DNA from: Stenotrophomonas maltophilia
GTDB lineage: Bacteria > Pseudomonadota > Gammaproteobacteria > Xanthomonadales > Xanthomonadaceae
Assembly: GCF_002799245.1 (NCBI RefSeq)
Contig: NZ_NEQV01000005.1
Location: forward strand, 124,001-188,000
Length of the DNA: 64,000 bases
Direction: 5' to 3'
Position numbers and translations under genes: made by a program. Positions 38,812 to 47,673 of the stretch are shown one piece after another. The notes beneath the pieces were generated by a model that ran no database searches, was not told where the DNA came from, and saw nothing but the letters and a program-made list of their open reading frames with translations. Within the stretch, counting starts at the first letter, position 1, and every line of letters begins with the position of its first letter.

Positions 38812-40712
38812 TGAGCGGGCCGCGGTACAGCGGGTGGACGCCGATCGTGGTCGTTGGCGATCGGGAAGTCGCGGCTCAGCACGTCCCGGAAGCAAGGAAG
38901 CTGCTGGGCTTCGTGCTCGAAGAGGCCAAACGGAATGGCCTCGGAATCGCGAACCTGCGCCGGGAGCTGCAGGACGGCACTGTGCTGCTGGCCGAGAAGA
39001 TCGGCGAGCTGCCACGGGTCACGATCATTGCCCCGGGGCCACCGCCGGTAGAGGAACCGCCGGAACCCCGCGGCGGCTTCATCATCTGGCCGCGATGGGA
39101 CGTGCCCACGGGCGATCCGGCGCAGCGTGGCACGCAGGTGGATCCGACAGGCAACGATCCGACCGGGTGGCTGGAGTTCGCCGGCAGCCGGGTGGTGACC
39201 CGCTACTGGCGGAGATGGGATGTGGTCGATCAGATCCAGAGCGCCCGCTACGAAAGCTACAACCGGCCGGACCTGTATCCCGATGGGCTGTACTTCTTCG
39301 GGAACATCGACTGGAAGGACGGCGAGGACCTGGCGCTGTCGTTCTATGGCTTCTGCTCGAGGTACGTGCACGACGTTGCCTTGCTCGACATCGGCGCGCG
39401 CTGGGTGCTGCAGCAGGGCCAGGCGCTGTTCGACCGGATCTCGTACGCCCAGGAACTGCAGCAGGATCCGCCCGAATACCTATCGTGGCGCGTCAACTCC
39501 GCCTGCGTGCGCAAGACGTCAGCCGGAGCCCAGGAGCTGCTGGTGGCATTCACGAACTACACCCAGGGGCAGCCCACCACCGCGCAGTCGGCCTTCGTGG
39601 CCTTCAGGTTGCATCGCAACGAGGGGACGCCGCAGAAGGGCGACTGGGTCGTCGAGCCCGGCAGCCACCGCCTGCTGGGCATGACGCCCGGGCAGATCAA
39701 TCCGGAGGGCAGCACTTCGGGGAACACGTTCACCGATTCGGCCATGCCGTGGTTCTTCAACGGTGATGGCACCCGGGCGATACGCACCGTCAACAGTGAG
39801 CAGACGGCGGTCGCTGCGTTGATCAACACCATGACCCAGGAGGTGGAGATCTCCGACAGCGGCATCACCCACAACGCAGTCCAGGCCGCCTACCTGCAGG
39901 GCAACTACGCCGGAAGTGGTGGGAACTTCGCCTTGGTCGCGCCCACGCGCGGCCTGGTCGTGTCGGACTTCGCCGGCATGGAGCGGAAAGATGCCTATCT
40001 GGCGCTGCGGCGGAGCGAGGGGCGGTTTGCTGTGGAGGCCAACAACTACCAGGGATTGGTGCGCGTGTCGGTGGTGCTGGAGTTCGACGGCGGCGAGATC
40101 ACCTTGATCGATCGGGACTTCGCGGTCGGCAATGACCGCCAGGACTATCACCTGTTGGCGTACATGGACGTGCGCCACAACCTGTTCTCGGGATGGCGGA
40201 TCCAGGGTTTCAACGGTGCCCACACGATCCAGCCATTCGCCTACATGGCAGGCCGAATGGTGTATGGCGAACCCGAGCCTGTGGCATGGGATCCGAGCTC
40301 GGGCACCGGAGCACCGTTTCCGGGCCTGGACACGCGTGCGCCTGGCGCCGTCACCGACGGTCTCGTGTTCGGCAGCTACTGGGTTGGCGCCAGCGGATCT
40401 GGCTGGGGGCCACGCACACCGAACCAGACCGGCGTGATCTGGAACAAGCACCCCCGCGAGGGCCTGATTGCGTTCAGCGGTTCCTCGCTGCTGGTGCCGC
40501 TGATGATGGACCGACAGGGCGTGAGGGACTTCCTCGGCTTCGATTGGGCCGGGGGCTGGAACTACAACAAGGGGCGCTACTGCGTCTCGATACCTGGCGC
40601 CTACACCGGTGCACTGAACTACCTGACGGGTCATGACCTGGGGGCGTTGCTCGGCGTTACCGCCGAGGACAGGCGCTTCTACCCGCTGACCGTCCTACCC
40701 AAGCCCATCTAG
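38811..40712 (+). CDS. Large virion structural protein (tail)
   Basis: 633 residues. A short helical start is followed by a Pro-rich link and a long beta-rich body with many Trp and Tyr (GGFIIWPRWDVPTGDP, FVAFRLHRNEGTPQKGDWVV, AWDPSSGTGAPFPGLD). This is typical of tail-spike or tail-tube-surrounding proteins of podophages. The start overlaps the preceding stop by 1 bp. Confidence 0.6.
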   Translation: MSGPRYSGWTPIVVVGDREVAAQHVPEARKLLGFVLEEAKRNGLGIANLRRELQDGTVLLAEKIGELPRVTIIAPGPPPVEEPPEPRGGFIIWPRWDVPTGDPAQRGTQVDPTGNDPTGWLEFAGSRVVTRYWRRWDVVDQIQSARYESYNRPDLYPDGLYFFGNIDWKDGEDLALSFYGFCSRYVHDVALLDIGARWVLQQGQALFDRISYAQELQQDPPEYLSWRVNSACVRKTSAGAQELLVAFTNYTQGQPTTAQSAFVAFRLHRNEGTPQKGDWVVEPGSHRLLGMTPGQINPEGSTSGNTFTDSAMPWFFNGDGTRAIRTVNSEQTAVAALINTMTQEVEISDSGITHNAVQAAYLQGNYAGSGGNFALVAPTRGLVVSDFAGMERKDAYLALRRSEGRFAVEANNYQGLVRVSVVLEFDGGEITLIDRDFAVGNDRQDYHLLAYMDVRHNLFSGWRIQGFNGAHTIQPFAYMAGRMVYGEPEPVAWDPSSGTGAPFPGLDTRAPGAVTDGLVFGSYWVGASGSGWGPRTPNQTGVIWNKHPREGLIAFSGSSLLVPLMMDRQGVRDFLGFDWAGGWNYNKGRYCVSIPGAYTGALNYLTGHDLGALLGVTAEDRRFYPLTVLPKPI

Positions 40713-40720
40713 GAGCCTTC

Positions 40721-41194
40721 ATGGCCGTGAACACTTCTACGGGGTTCGAGGCGTCGATCCTTGGCCCGTCGGCATTCGAGGGGATCTTCCGCGCCGGTTG
40801 CATCGAGATCCGCACCGGGCCCCAGCCGGAAACTGCAGACATGCCGGCCACCGGTGCGTTGCTGGCGAGAATCACCGTTGACGGCGGCGTCTGGCAGCCA
40901 GGCGTTTCCGCCAATGGCCTGAGCTTCGTGCGCAACGGCCGCTACGTCTACAAGGACGCCGCCCAGCGGTGGGTACTTCGCGGGCTCGCCGCGGGAACCG
41001 CGGGCTGGTTCCGCCTGGTCGGCAACGCGCCCGACGCCGGCGCGGTCTCCTTCGAATCTCCCCGCATCGATGGCGCGATCGGTCTAGACGACGACAGCCC
41101 GGGCGACTTCCAGATGCGCCTGCCCACCCTGGCCATGGCCACCGACACCAGCATCGAGATCGGTGAATGGTGGTTTGCGATCCCCCCACTCTGA
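40721..41194 (+). CDS. Virion protein, paralogue of next gene
   Basis: 157 residues, beta-rich. GCIEIRTGPQPETADMPATG aligns with the corresponding part of the next protein, so the two genes look like a tandem duplication. A GGAGCC site precedes the ATG. Probably small tail proteins that form a ring or decorate the tail. Confidence 0.6.
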   Translation: MAVNTSTGFEASILGPSAFEGIFRAGCIEIRTGPQPETADMPATGALLARITVDGGVWQPGVSANGLSFVRNGRYVYKDAAQRWVLRGLAAGTAGWFRLVGNAPDAGAVSFESPRIDGAIGLDDDSPGDFQMRLPTLAMATDTSIEIGEWWFAIPPL

Positions 41195-41209
41195 CGAAGG
41201 AACAGCACC

Positions 41210-41680
41210 ATGACGATCTCCATCCCGCTCGCGCAGGCCCTGCTGGGGCAGGTCAAGAATGCCCTCGACGGCGGCTTCCTTTACGTGTTCGCTGGGCCGG
41301 TACCGGCCTCGGCCGACGCTGCCCTGGATATGGTGGGCAGTCACACGCAGCTGGCGAAACTCTCGGTCAGCGGCGGCGGCCTGACCTTCTCCGCTCCCGT
41401 CGGCAATGTCCTGCCCAAGGCACCGAGCGAAGAGTGGGAAGGCCTGATCCAGTTTGAGGGTGCCAATGCCGGTGCCACGAGCCTTTCCCCCTCGTTCTAC
41501 CGCTTCTGCGCTGCAGCCGACGATGGCCGTGGTTCCACCACCGGCGTTCGCCTGCAGGGCACTGCGGGCGGGCCTGCCTCCAATGCGGCCGTGCTGTTCA
41601 GCAGCGACGTGATGACGGCCAACGGCAGCAACAGCACCGGCGTGAGCATCTTCAACGTGGTTGCCGACCAGGCCAGCTGA
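41210..41680 (+). CDS. Virion protein, paralogue of previous gene
   Basis: 156 residues after GAAGGAAC. GGFLYVFAGPVPASADAALD parallels the start of the preceding protein. The C-terminus (VMTANGSNSTGVSIFNVVA) is Ser/Asn-rich beta sequence. Likely tail structural protein; exact place unknown. Confidence 0.6.
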   Translation: MTISIPLAQALLGQVKNALDGGFLYVFAGPVPASADAALDMVGSHTQLAKLSVSGGGLTFSAPVGNVLPKAPSEEWEGLIQFEGANAGATSLSPSFYRFCAAADDGRGSTTGVRLQGTAGGPASNAAVLFSSDVMTANGSNSTGVSIFNVVADQAS

Positions 41681-41681
41681 C

Positions 41682-42422
41682 ATGTTGTCCAAGCCGCCAG
41701 TGTCCAGGTACGTCCCGCCCCAGCCCGCGAAACCTGCGGTGCCGTACCGGGCTTCCTATACCGTCTGCGGCGCCTCGCCTGCTCAGGGCTACTGGCGGCA
41801 GGAGTGCAGCGAAGGCCGGATGCCGGCGCCGAGCAACGGCGCTGTGCAGTTGCCGAAAGGCGCCACCATCCTCGGCTACGAAGAGCAGAACGGGGTCACC
41901 TACGTGCGCTACATGCTCTGCAGGAGTGTGTTCGTTCAGACCTCGCCGCCTGGCCCCGTCACCTGTACGACGTATCCGGAGCAGAAGGCGGAGCCTGCCG
42001 TGCCGGCTGTTCCTCCGCGCAGGGAATACCTCTCGGTCTTCGCATGGGACGCCGGTGCGGATAGCGCGGACGAGCTCGACGGTGATGTCGCGATGCGGCT
42101 GACGATGAGTCGCGCCGTTGGTGTGGTGGTCGGGCTCGCCATCTTGGACGAGGCGGAGCTGTCTGACCCGGCCCGGGTCCGACATGGGCTGTACTTCCAT
42201 CAAAGCGAGGGTGGCCGCCTGCAAGCCTGCGTGCTGGAACGCGGCCGTCGCGTGTCGCCGATCCGGTTCTATGACCCCCAGGACCTCTGGGAGGTAAGGC
42301 GCATCGGCGGCACCGTCCACTACCTGCACAGCGGACAGCGCTTCTACACGTCGCAGCAAGCCAGCCACGGGGTCGTGGTCGTGGGTTGTGCGATCTACGC
42401 GACCGGAGACTTCATCGAATGA
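41682..42422 (+). CDS. Tail-associated protein
   Basis: 246 residues. A Pro-rich start, then a Cys-containing beta domain (YTVCGASPAQGYWRQECSEG, YVRYMLCRSVFVQ) and a C-terminal domain with SVFAWDAGADSADELDGDVA and VGCAIYATGDF. The start is the ATG at 41682, 1 bp after the preceding stop. Probably a virion protein; no family recognised. Confidence 0.55.
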   Translation: MLSKPPVSRYVPPQPAKPAVPYRASYTVCGASPAQGYWRQECSEGRMPAPSNGAVQLPKGATILGYEEQNGVTYVRYMLCRSVFVQTSPPGPVTCTTYPEQKAEPAVPAVPPRREYLSVFAWDAGADSADELDGDVAMRLTMSRAVGVVVGLAILDEAELSDPARVRHGLYFHQSEGGRLQACVLERGRRVSPIRFYDPQDLWEVRRIGGTVHYLHSGQRFYTSQQASHGVVVVGCAIYATGDFIE

Positions 42423-43900
42423 CCATCGAGTTCCTGCCGCTGCAGCATGCGGAGATCGAGGGGCGTGGCCAGGTCACGTTGTCACTGAGGGCCGTGGGGG
42501 TTGGCTCAGGGCTGGGCGCCGCCGGCAGTGCCGTGCTGCGCCTGGGCTCGTCTGGACAGGGGCAGATCTACTTCGGCGGCGGGGTAGACCCGGTGGTACC
42601 CGCCAACGGTGCCGCCGCATTGAACCTGGTCACATCCGGGCAGGGCTACGGCCGAGACATCGGCGGCGGTGCCGCGGCGATCAACGTGCGCGCTGCAGGC
42701 TTCCAGACTGCCCCCGGCCGTGGAGCGTGCGGCGCGCGCCTGGCGCTGTATGGCAGCGGTCGACAGGTCACCACGCCGCTTGCCTATGCAGGCCTGTCTG
42801 CCCGACCGCGCATGATCTCTGCGTTCGGCGGACGCTGGTTTGCGTCGCCGCGTTCATCGCTGGCTATCGGCGAGAACCGAAGCAGCCTGCCAACGCACGT
42901 GCTGAACGAAGTGCTCTCCATCGACGAGGCCCGGCGCAGCGCGCTGCTGGCCAGCTGCAGGACGGAGGACACGCTGAGCCTGGAAGACGCGGCAGCGGTG
43001 GTGTTCATGCTGCTGGTCGAAGAGGGGGTTGCCTTCACCTCGGACATTCGCGCTGACTCGATCAGGTTGGAGCGCGTCATCGACCGCCTGCTGATGCTGG
43101 GGGTGGCCACGTCCTACGCCGATGCGTTGAACGCCCTGGTCGGCGGCCTGTGGTTCGGCGCCCTCACCGAAGCACTGCGCACCGAGACGGTCACCGATGG
43201 ACTGCTGGGCTCGGACCTGGTGGCGAGCTTGCAGCGCGCGGCAGAGCGCGTGGTGGACGGCATGCTGGCTGATGCCGCGGCATTCGAAGCCGGTACCGGC
43301 GTGGTGATGGTGGATGAGCAGCTGCTCGTCGGCGCCGCCGGCAGCGCGACGGCCGAGCTGGCCCAGCTGCTGAAGGACGGGCTGGGATTCGTGACCCGCC
43401 TGGCGCTGGACACCGGCGAATACGTCGCATGGGTCATGAACACCGAAAGCCGCGCGCTGAGTCGTTACACCCAGTACCCATTCAACAGCTTCGCCAAGAT
43501 CGGCGGTCGCTACTACGCCGCGGCTGCGGACGGCCTGCACCGGCTTGATGGTGATGACGACGACGGCACGCCGATTGCTGCGCGGCTGCGGCTGGGCCTT
43601 TCCGCATTGGGCACGCGCCGCCTGAAGCGGCTGCCCGAGGCGTTTGTCGGCTACACCGCCACGGGCGCGCTGCTGCTGCATGTGATCACGGTCAACGAGC
43701 AGAGCGGCCAGAAGGAAGCGGCCATCTACCGGATCCTGGAGCGACCGGCATCGAGCGAGCGAGAAACCCGCTGGAAGCTGGGGAAGGGGATCAAGGCCGT
43801 CGACTTCGACTTCGTGATCGAGAACGTGGACGGCGCCGACTTCGAGCTCGCAGCCATCGACTTCAGGCCGATCTATCTTGATCGTCGTACCAGGGGATGA
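42419..43900 (+). CDS. Tail protein with repeated beta units and helical domain
   Basis: 493 residues from the ATG overlapping the preceding stop. Residues 1-120 contain repeated Gly-rich strands (QVTLSLRAVGVGSGLGAAGS, GAAALNLVTSGQGYGR, GAAAINVRAAGF). Residues 150-330 are helical, and the end (RRLKRLPEAFVGYTATGALL... DFRPIYLDRRTRG) resembles the C-termini of phage tail-tip or hub proteins. Confidence 0.6.
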   Translation: MTIEFLPLQHAEIEGRGQVTLSLRAVGVGSGLGAAGSAVLRLGSSGQGQIYFGGGVDPVVPANGAAALNLVTSGQGYGRDIGGGAAAINVRAAGFQTAPGRGACGARLALYGSGRQVTTPLAYAGLSARPRMISAFGGRWFASPRSSLAIGENRSSLPTHVLNEVLSIDEARRSALLASCRTEDTLSLEDAAAVVFMLLVEEGVAFTSDIRADSIRLERVIDRLLMLGVATSYADALNALVGGLWFGALTEALRTETVTDGLLGSDLVASLQRAAERVVDGMLADAAAFEAGTGVVMVDEQLLVGAAGSATAELAQLLKDGLGFVTRLALDTGEYVAWVMNTESRALSRYTQYPFNSFAKIGGRYYAAAADGLHRLDGDDDDGTPIAARLRLGLSALGTRRLKRLPEAFVGYTATGALLLHVITVNEQSGQKEAAIYRILERPASSERETRWKLGKGIKAVDFDFVIENVDGADFELAAIDFRPIYLDRRTRG

Positions 43901-44244
43901 CCATGGCAGGACCTTGTTTCTGGCGCGAGCCATTCAACCTTGTTCAGGACTGCGGCGAAGACCCTCAACCCAGCGACTGGATCCTCACCTTCAACAACGG
44001 AATGGTGAACGGCGAAGAGACATCCGAGCTTCCTGGATTCGCCGTAGGCACTGACTTCCTGCTGAAGATCGAGGGCGATGTCGACGATCGCACACTCGAG
44101 ATGCGGTATCGCATCGACAGCGACCGATATGCCGCCTACTACATGGGCGAACAGACCAGCTACAACGGCCCCGACGGGGCAGCCGCCGTGGCGACACAAG
44201 GTGCAAATCGTTGGGACGTATCGATCTACGTCCTGTGGAGCTGA
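43897..44244 (+). CDS. Small virion protein
   Basis: 115 residues, acidic and beta-rich (SDWILTFNNGMVNGEETSEL, FLLKIEGDVDDRTLEMRYRI). It overlaps the previous stop by 4 bp and precedes the coiled-coil ejection candidate. Function unknown. Confidence 0.55.
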   Translation: MTMAGPCFWREPFNLVQDCGEDPQPSDWILTFNNGMVNGEETSELPGFAVGTDFLLKIEGDVDDRTLEMRYRIDSDRYAAYYMGEQTSYNGPDGAAAVATQGANRWDVSIYVLWS

Positions 44245-44258
44245 CCGGAGAAGCATGA

Positions 44259-46148
44259 ATGGCAACTACCTGGTGTCCTGACCTGTCGGCGGATGCCGCT
44301 ATCACGCTGGTCGGAAGCGCGCATGACAAGTTCATGGAGCTCGGCTCGACCACGTACAACATGGCCGTGTCCAACCTGCAGGGCCTCAACAGCGTTCGGC
44401 TGGATCCGATCGACTTCAACGTCGACTTTCGCTTTGCCGATCCGCAGGCCACGTTCCAGCGGCCGCGCCGCCCCGACCTGGATGAAGGGGCGCTGGAATT
44501 CCGCGCTCCTGACGTACCGCTGCCCAGCGCGCCCGGCTTCGTAGCGGCTCCGATCTCGATCAGCGAAGCGCCCGAGCTCGACGCTCAACCACCGACGCTC
44601 GCGTTCGGAGCGAAGCCGACCACGCCGAACGTGGTCGAGCCCACGCTTCCTGTGGATCCGGCGCCGATTGTGCTGCCGGCGGAGCCGACCTATGTCTTGC
44701 CGCAGGTGCCGACGTTCGAGGCACTGAACCTGCCCGACGTGCCGAACATTGCCTTGCCGGAGTTCGAGGCGGAGAAGCCAATCTTCATCGAGCCGCCGTT
44801 CAACGAAACCTGGCAGTTCGAGGCCACTCCATATGTCAGCACGCTGGTGGACACGCTCACCGCCACGCTGAAGCCGATGATCGTCGGTAGCCAGGCCCTG
44901 CCAAGGATCATCGAGGACGCGATCTTCCAACGCGCCCGCAGCCGCATCGAGCTGGACACCCAGCGGAACGTCGACCAGGCGGTTTCGGAGTTCGCCGCCC
45001 GTGGCTTTGCCGAGCCCCAGGGCATGCTGGCCGGGAGGATCCTGGAGGTCCGGCAAACCGGGCAGGGTGCCGTGGCCGAGGCCTCTCGTGATGCGGCGAT
45101 CAAGCAGTTCGAAGAATCGCTGGCCAACCAGCGCATGGCCATTGCTCAGGGCGCGGCGCTGGAAGGGACACTGGCGCAGCTGCACACCGACGAGCAGAAG
45201 CTGATGCTGCAGGCGGCGACGTTCCAGCGCGAAACCGTCATCGCCGTGCTGAATGCCAGGATCTCGGTCTTCAACGCTCGCCTGCAGGCCTACCAGACCG
45301 ACGCCCAGGTGCTGCGCGATCGCATCCAGGCGGAGCTGGCCAAGGTCGAGGTATTCCGGGCCCAGATCGAAGGGGAGCGGGCACGGGGTGAGATCAATGA
45401 GCAGCGGGTGCGCCTCTACGAGTCGCAGCTGCGCGGTGTAACCACCCTGGCCGACTTCTACCGCACCCGCGTCGAGGCGGTGAAGGTGCAGGCGGACATC
45501 AACCGCTTCGGCATCGACAAGTACCGCGCGCAGGTCGACGCCTATGAGGCGCGCTGGCGTGCCCACGTCGCCGAGTGGCAGGGCTACACGGCCAGTGTGG
45601 AGGGCGAGGGCAAACGGGCGGATCTGTATCGCACGCTGGTCGATGCCAATGCCAAGCGTGTCGATGCCTGGGCGGCCAGCAACAACATGCAATTCGAGGC
45701 CGAGCGCCTGCGCATGGCGCAGCACGGGGTTGACCTGGACGTGTGGCGTGCCGGCATCACTCGTTGGGACGCGACGCTGAGCGGAGAGCGCGCTCGACTG
45801 GCTGCTGTCGGCCAGGCGTTCGACGCGAAGGCGCGGATCTACAGCGCCGACGCCGGCGTGGAGCAGGCGGCCTCGGCCGCGGCCGATCGCAGTTTCGAAC
45901 TCGGACTGGCGCGGGAACGCGCCGACGTCGACGTACAGCTGCAGCAGGCCCAGATGCGCATCCAGCAAATGCTCGGCCTGCTGGCGCAGTCGGCGGAGAT
46001 CCAGCGGGCAAAGGCGCAGATCTCCAGCCAGCTCGCCGCCAGCACGATGAGCGCCGTCAACTACGGGGCCAGCGTTTCCAGCGGCCGCAGCAAATCCAAC
46101 TCCTGCTCGCAGAACTACAGCTTCCAGGGCGAGATCGCGGACGCCTGA
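44259..46148 (+). CDS. Long coiled-coil virion protein, ejection candidate
   Basis: 629 residues. The first 200 are Pro-rich (PVDPAPIVLPAEPTYVLPQV). Residues 230-600 are almost continuous helix with heptads (AEASRDAAIKQFEESLANQR, RDRIQAELAKVEVFRAQIEG, LRGVTTLADFYRTRVEAVKV). A short Ser/Asn tail ends it. Large helical proteins next to the tail genes of podophages are often internal proteins ejected with DNA to build a conduit through the periplasm. That role is inferred. Confidence 0.6.
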   Translation: MATTWCPDLSADAAITLVGSAHDKFMELGSTTYNMAVSNLQGLNSVRLDPIDFNVDFRFADPQATFQRPRRPDLDEGALEFRAPDVPLPSAPGFVAAPISISEAPELDAQPPTLAFGAKPTTPNVVEPTLPVDPAPIVLPAEPTYVLPQVPTFEALNLPDVPNIALPEFEAEKPIFIEPPFNETWQFEATPYVSTLVDTLTATLKPMIVGSQALPRIIEDAIFQRARSRIELDTQRNVDQAVSEFAARGFAEPQGMLAGRILEVRQTGQGAVAEASRDAAIKQFEESLANQRMAIAQGAALEGTLAQLHTDEQKLMLQAATFQRETVIAVLNARISVFNARLQAYQTDAQVLRDRIQAELAKVEVFRAQIEGERARGEINEQRVRLYESQLRGVTTLADFYRTRVEAVKVQADINRFGIDKYRAQVDAYEARWRAHVAEWQGYTASVEGEGKRADLYRTLVDANAKRVDAWAASNNMQFEAERLRMAQHGVDLDVWRAGITRWDATLSGERARLAAVGQAFDAKARIYSADAGVEQAASAAADRSFELGLARERADVDVQLQQAQMRIQQMLGLLAQSAEIQRAKAQISSQLAASTMSAVNYGASVSSGRSKSNSCSQNYSFQGEIADA

Positions 46149-46176
46149 TCCGCCTCAACTTCAATAGGGGAATCGC

Positions 46177-47673
46177 ATGGCCATCAACGATCGAGACGAA
46201 CTGAACCCTGCCGGCGTCGCACCCGGGCAGCCCCGCATTGCCGCCCGGCCGAGCCCCGGCACGGCCTTCGGCTCGGCGCTGCGCAGCGGTGTCGCAGGAA
46301 CCGCCACGATGGCGCGGCAGGCCGCCGGCGCAGGCCTGCGCGCGGCGGGTACCGTCGCCGACGCGGTGACGGCGCCAGGACGCGAAGCGGCCGGCTTCGT
46401 GCGTGATGCAGGCCGCGCAGCCGTCGGCGCGGCGCCGTCGCCACAACAGGGCCAGCCGTTGAGGGCGCCCAGCCAGCTCAATCCGATTGGTGGCGCCGCC
46501 AGCGCGCTCAGCCGCATCGCACCGGCGAGGCTCGGCGGTGCCGCGAAGCCGAAACCGACGTTCGGCGCTGTGAGCTCGAGCGTTGACTCGACTGCAGGCC
46601 TCGCTGGTTCGCGCCTGGCTGGGCGGCCGTCGATCGGGGCAGACTTCACCGGGGTCAGTTCCAGCGTGAGTTCCACGGCGCCCCTGGCGGGCGCTGCAGG
46701 TGCCGCAGCGCCCCGGGCGTCCACCGCCCCCGCAGCAGCTGCGCCGAGCACCTACACGACACAGGATGGCCGCACTGCCACGTTGCCAGCGGGCATTACT
46801 CGCACCGTGGATGCCAACGGCAATTCGGTGTTCACCGGTTCCGCCGCAACCATCGCAGCCAGCGGCGGTGCTGCGGCCGCGCCGGCCGGTGGCACGCTGG
46901 CACCCATGGTGTTCCCCCTTGCGGCTGCACCTGCAGCGCCGACGCTGGTGGCTCCGCGGCCAACGCCGCAGATCGTGCAGCGTGGTCGCCAGGGCGGGAT
47001 CATTGAGAACCCCGCCGACACCACGGTGGACAAGCTCACCCGAGCAATGGGCAGCGCCAGCCTGAAAGGCAGCCCGAGTGGCCGCGCCGCAGTAGCACAG
47101 GCAATCCTGGGCGAGGCCGGCGCGCGCCAGGCCGAGCGCGCATCTGCGCTCCGCACCCAGGATGAGGCCGATCTTGCCGCTGGCCAGGTCAACGCGGTCG
47201 CGGCACAGGGCGACGCCAACCGCGCGCTGCAGGCCGGTCAGTTCAACGCACAGATGCAAGACAACGCCGCCAACCGGCAGGCATCGCTGGAAACCGCCCG
47301 CATTGCTCGCCGGCCGGAGATCTCGGTGGCGGCCGACGGCAGCATGGGTGTTGTAGGTGGCGACGGTAGTTGGCGGGCGGTAACAGGCGCCGACGGCCAG
47401 AACGTGCGCGCCGCGCAGGCGCCGCGTCAGACCGGGGAGCTCACCGATGCCGACCGCCTGAAGTCCTACACCGATCGATTCAACGCCATTTCCGGGAACG
47501 TCACGATGGACGAAGCCGCGAAGACGGCCGCCCTGGCCCAGCTTGATGCGGATCCACTGTATGCGGGGCTGCGCCCGCAAGAGGCCCCGCCCGTGGAGGG
47601 AGCGCGTAAGGCGCCAGACGGGAACTGGTACGTGCAGAACAACGACGGAAGCTACTCGAAGGTGAATCTCTGA
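46177..47673 (+). CDS. Ala-rich virion protein, ejection candidate
   Basis: 498 residues. The N-terminal half is low-complexity Ala/Gly/Pro/Ser with amphipathic segments (SGVAGTATMARQAAGAGLRA). The C-terminal half is helical (NRALQAGQFNAQMQDNAANR) and ends in a small WYVQNNDGSY beta unit. It overlaps the start of the giant gene by 1 bp and shares its Ala-rich style. Probably an internal virion protein acting with it. Confidence 0.55.
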   Translation: MAINDRDELNPAGVAPGQPRIAARPSPGTAFGSALRSGVAGTATMARQAAGAGLRAAGTVADAVTAPGREAAGFVRDAGRAAVGAAPSPQQGQPLRAPSQLNPIGGAASALSRIAPARLGGAAKPKPTFGAVSSSVDSTAGLAGSRLAGRPSIGADFTGVSSSVSSTAPLAGAAGAAAPRASTAPAAAAPSTYTTQDGRTATLPAGITRTVDANGNSVFTGSAATIAASGGAAAAPAGGTLAPMVFPLAAAPAAPTLVAPRPTPQIVQRGRQGGIIENPADTTVDKLTRAMGSASLKGSPSGRAAVAQAILGEAGARQAERASALRTQDEADLAAGQVNAVAAQGDANRALQAGQFNAQMQDNAANRQASLETARIARRPEISVAADGSMGVVGGDGSWRAVTGADGQNVRAAQAPRQTGELTDADRLKSYTDRFNAISGNVTMDEAAKTAALAQLDADPLYAGLRPQEAPPVEGARKAPDGNWYVQNNDGSYSKVNL

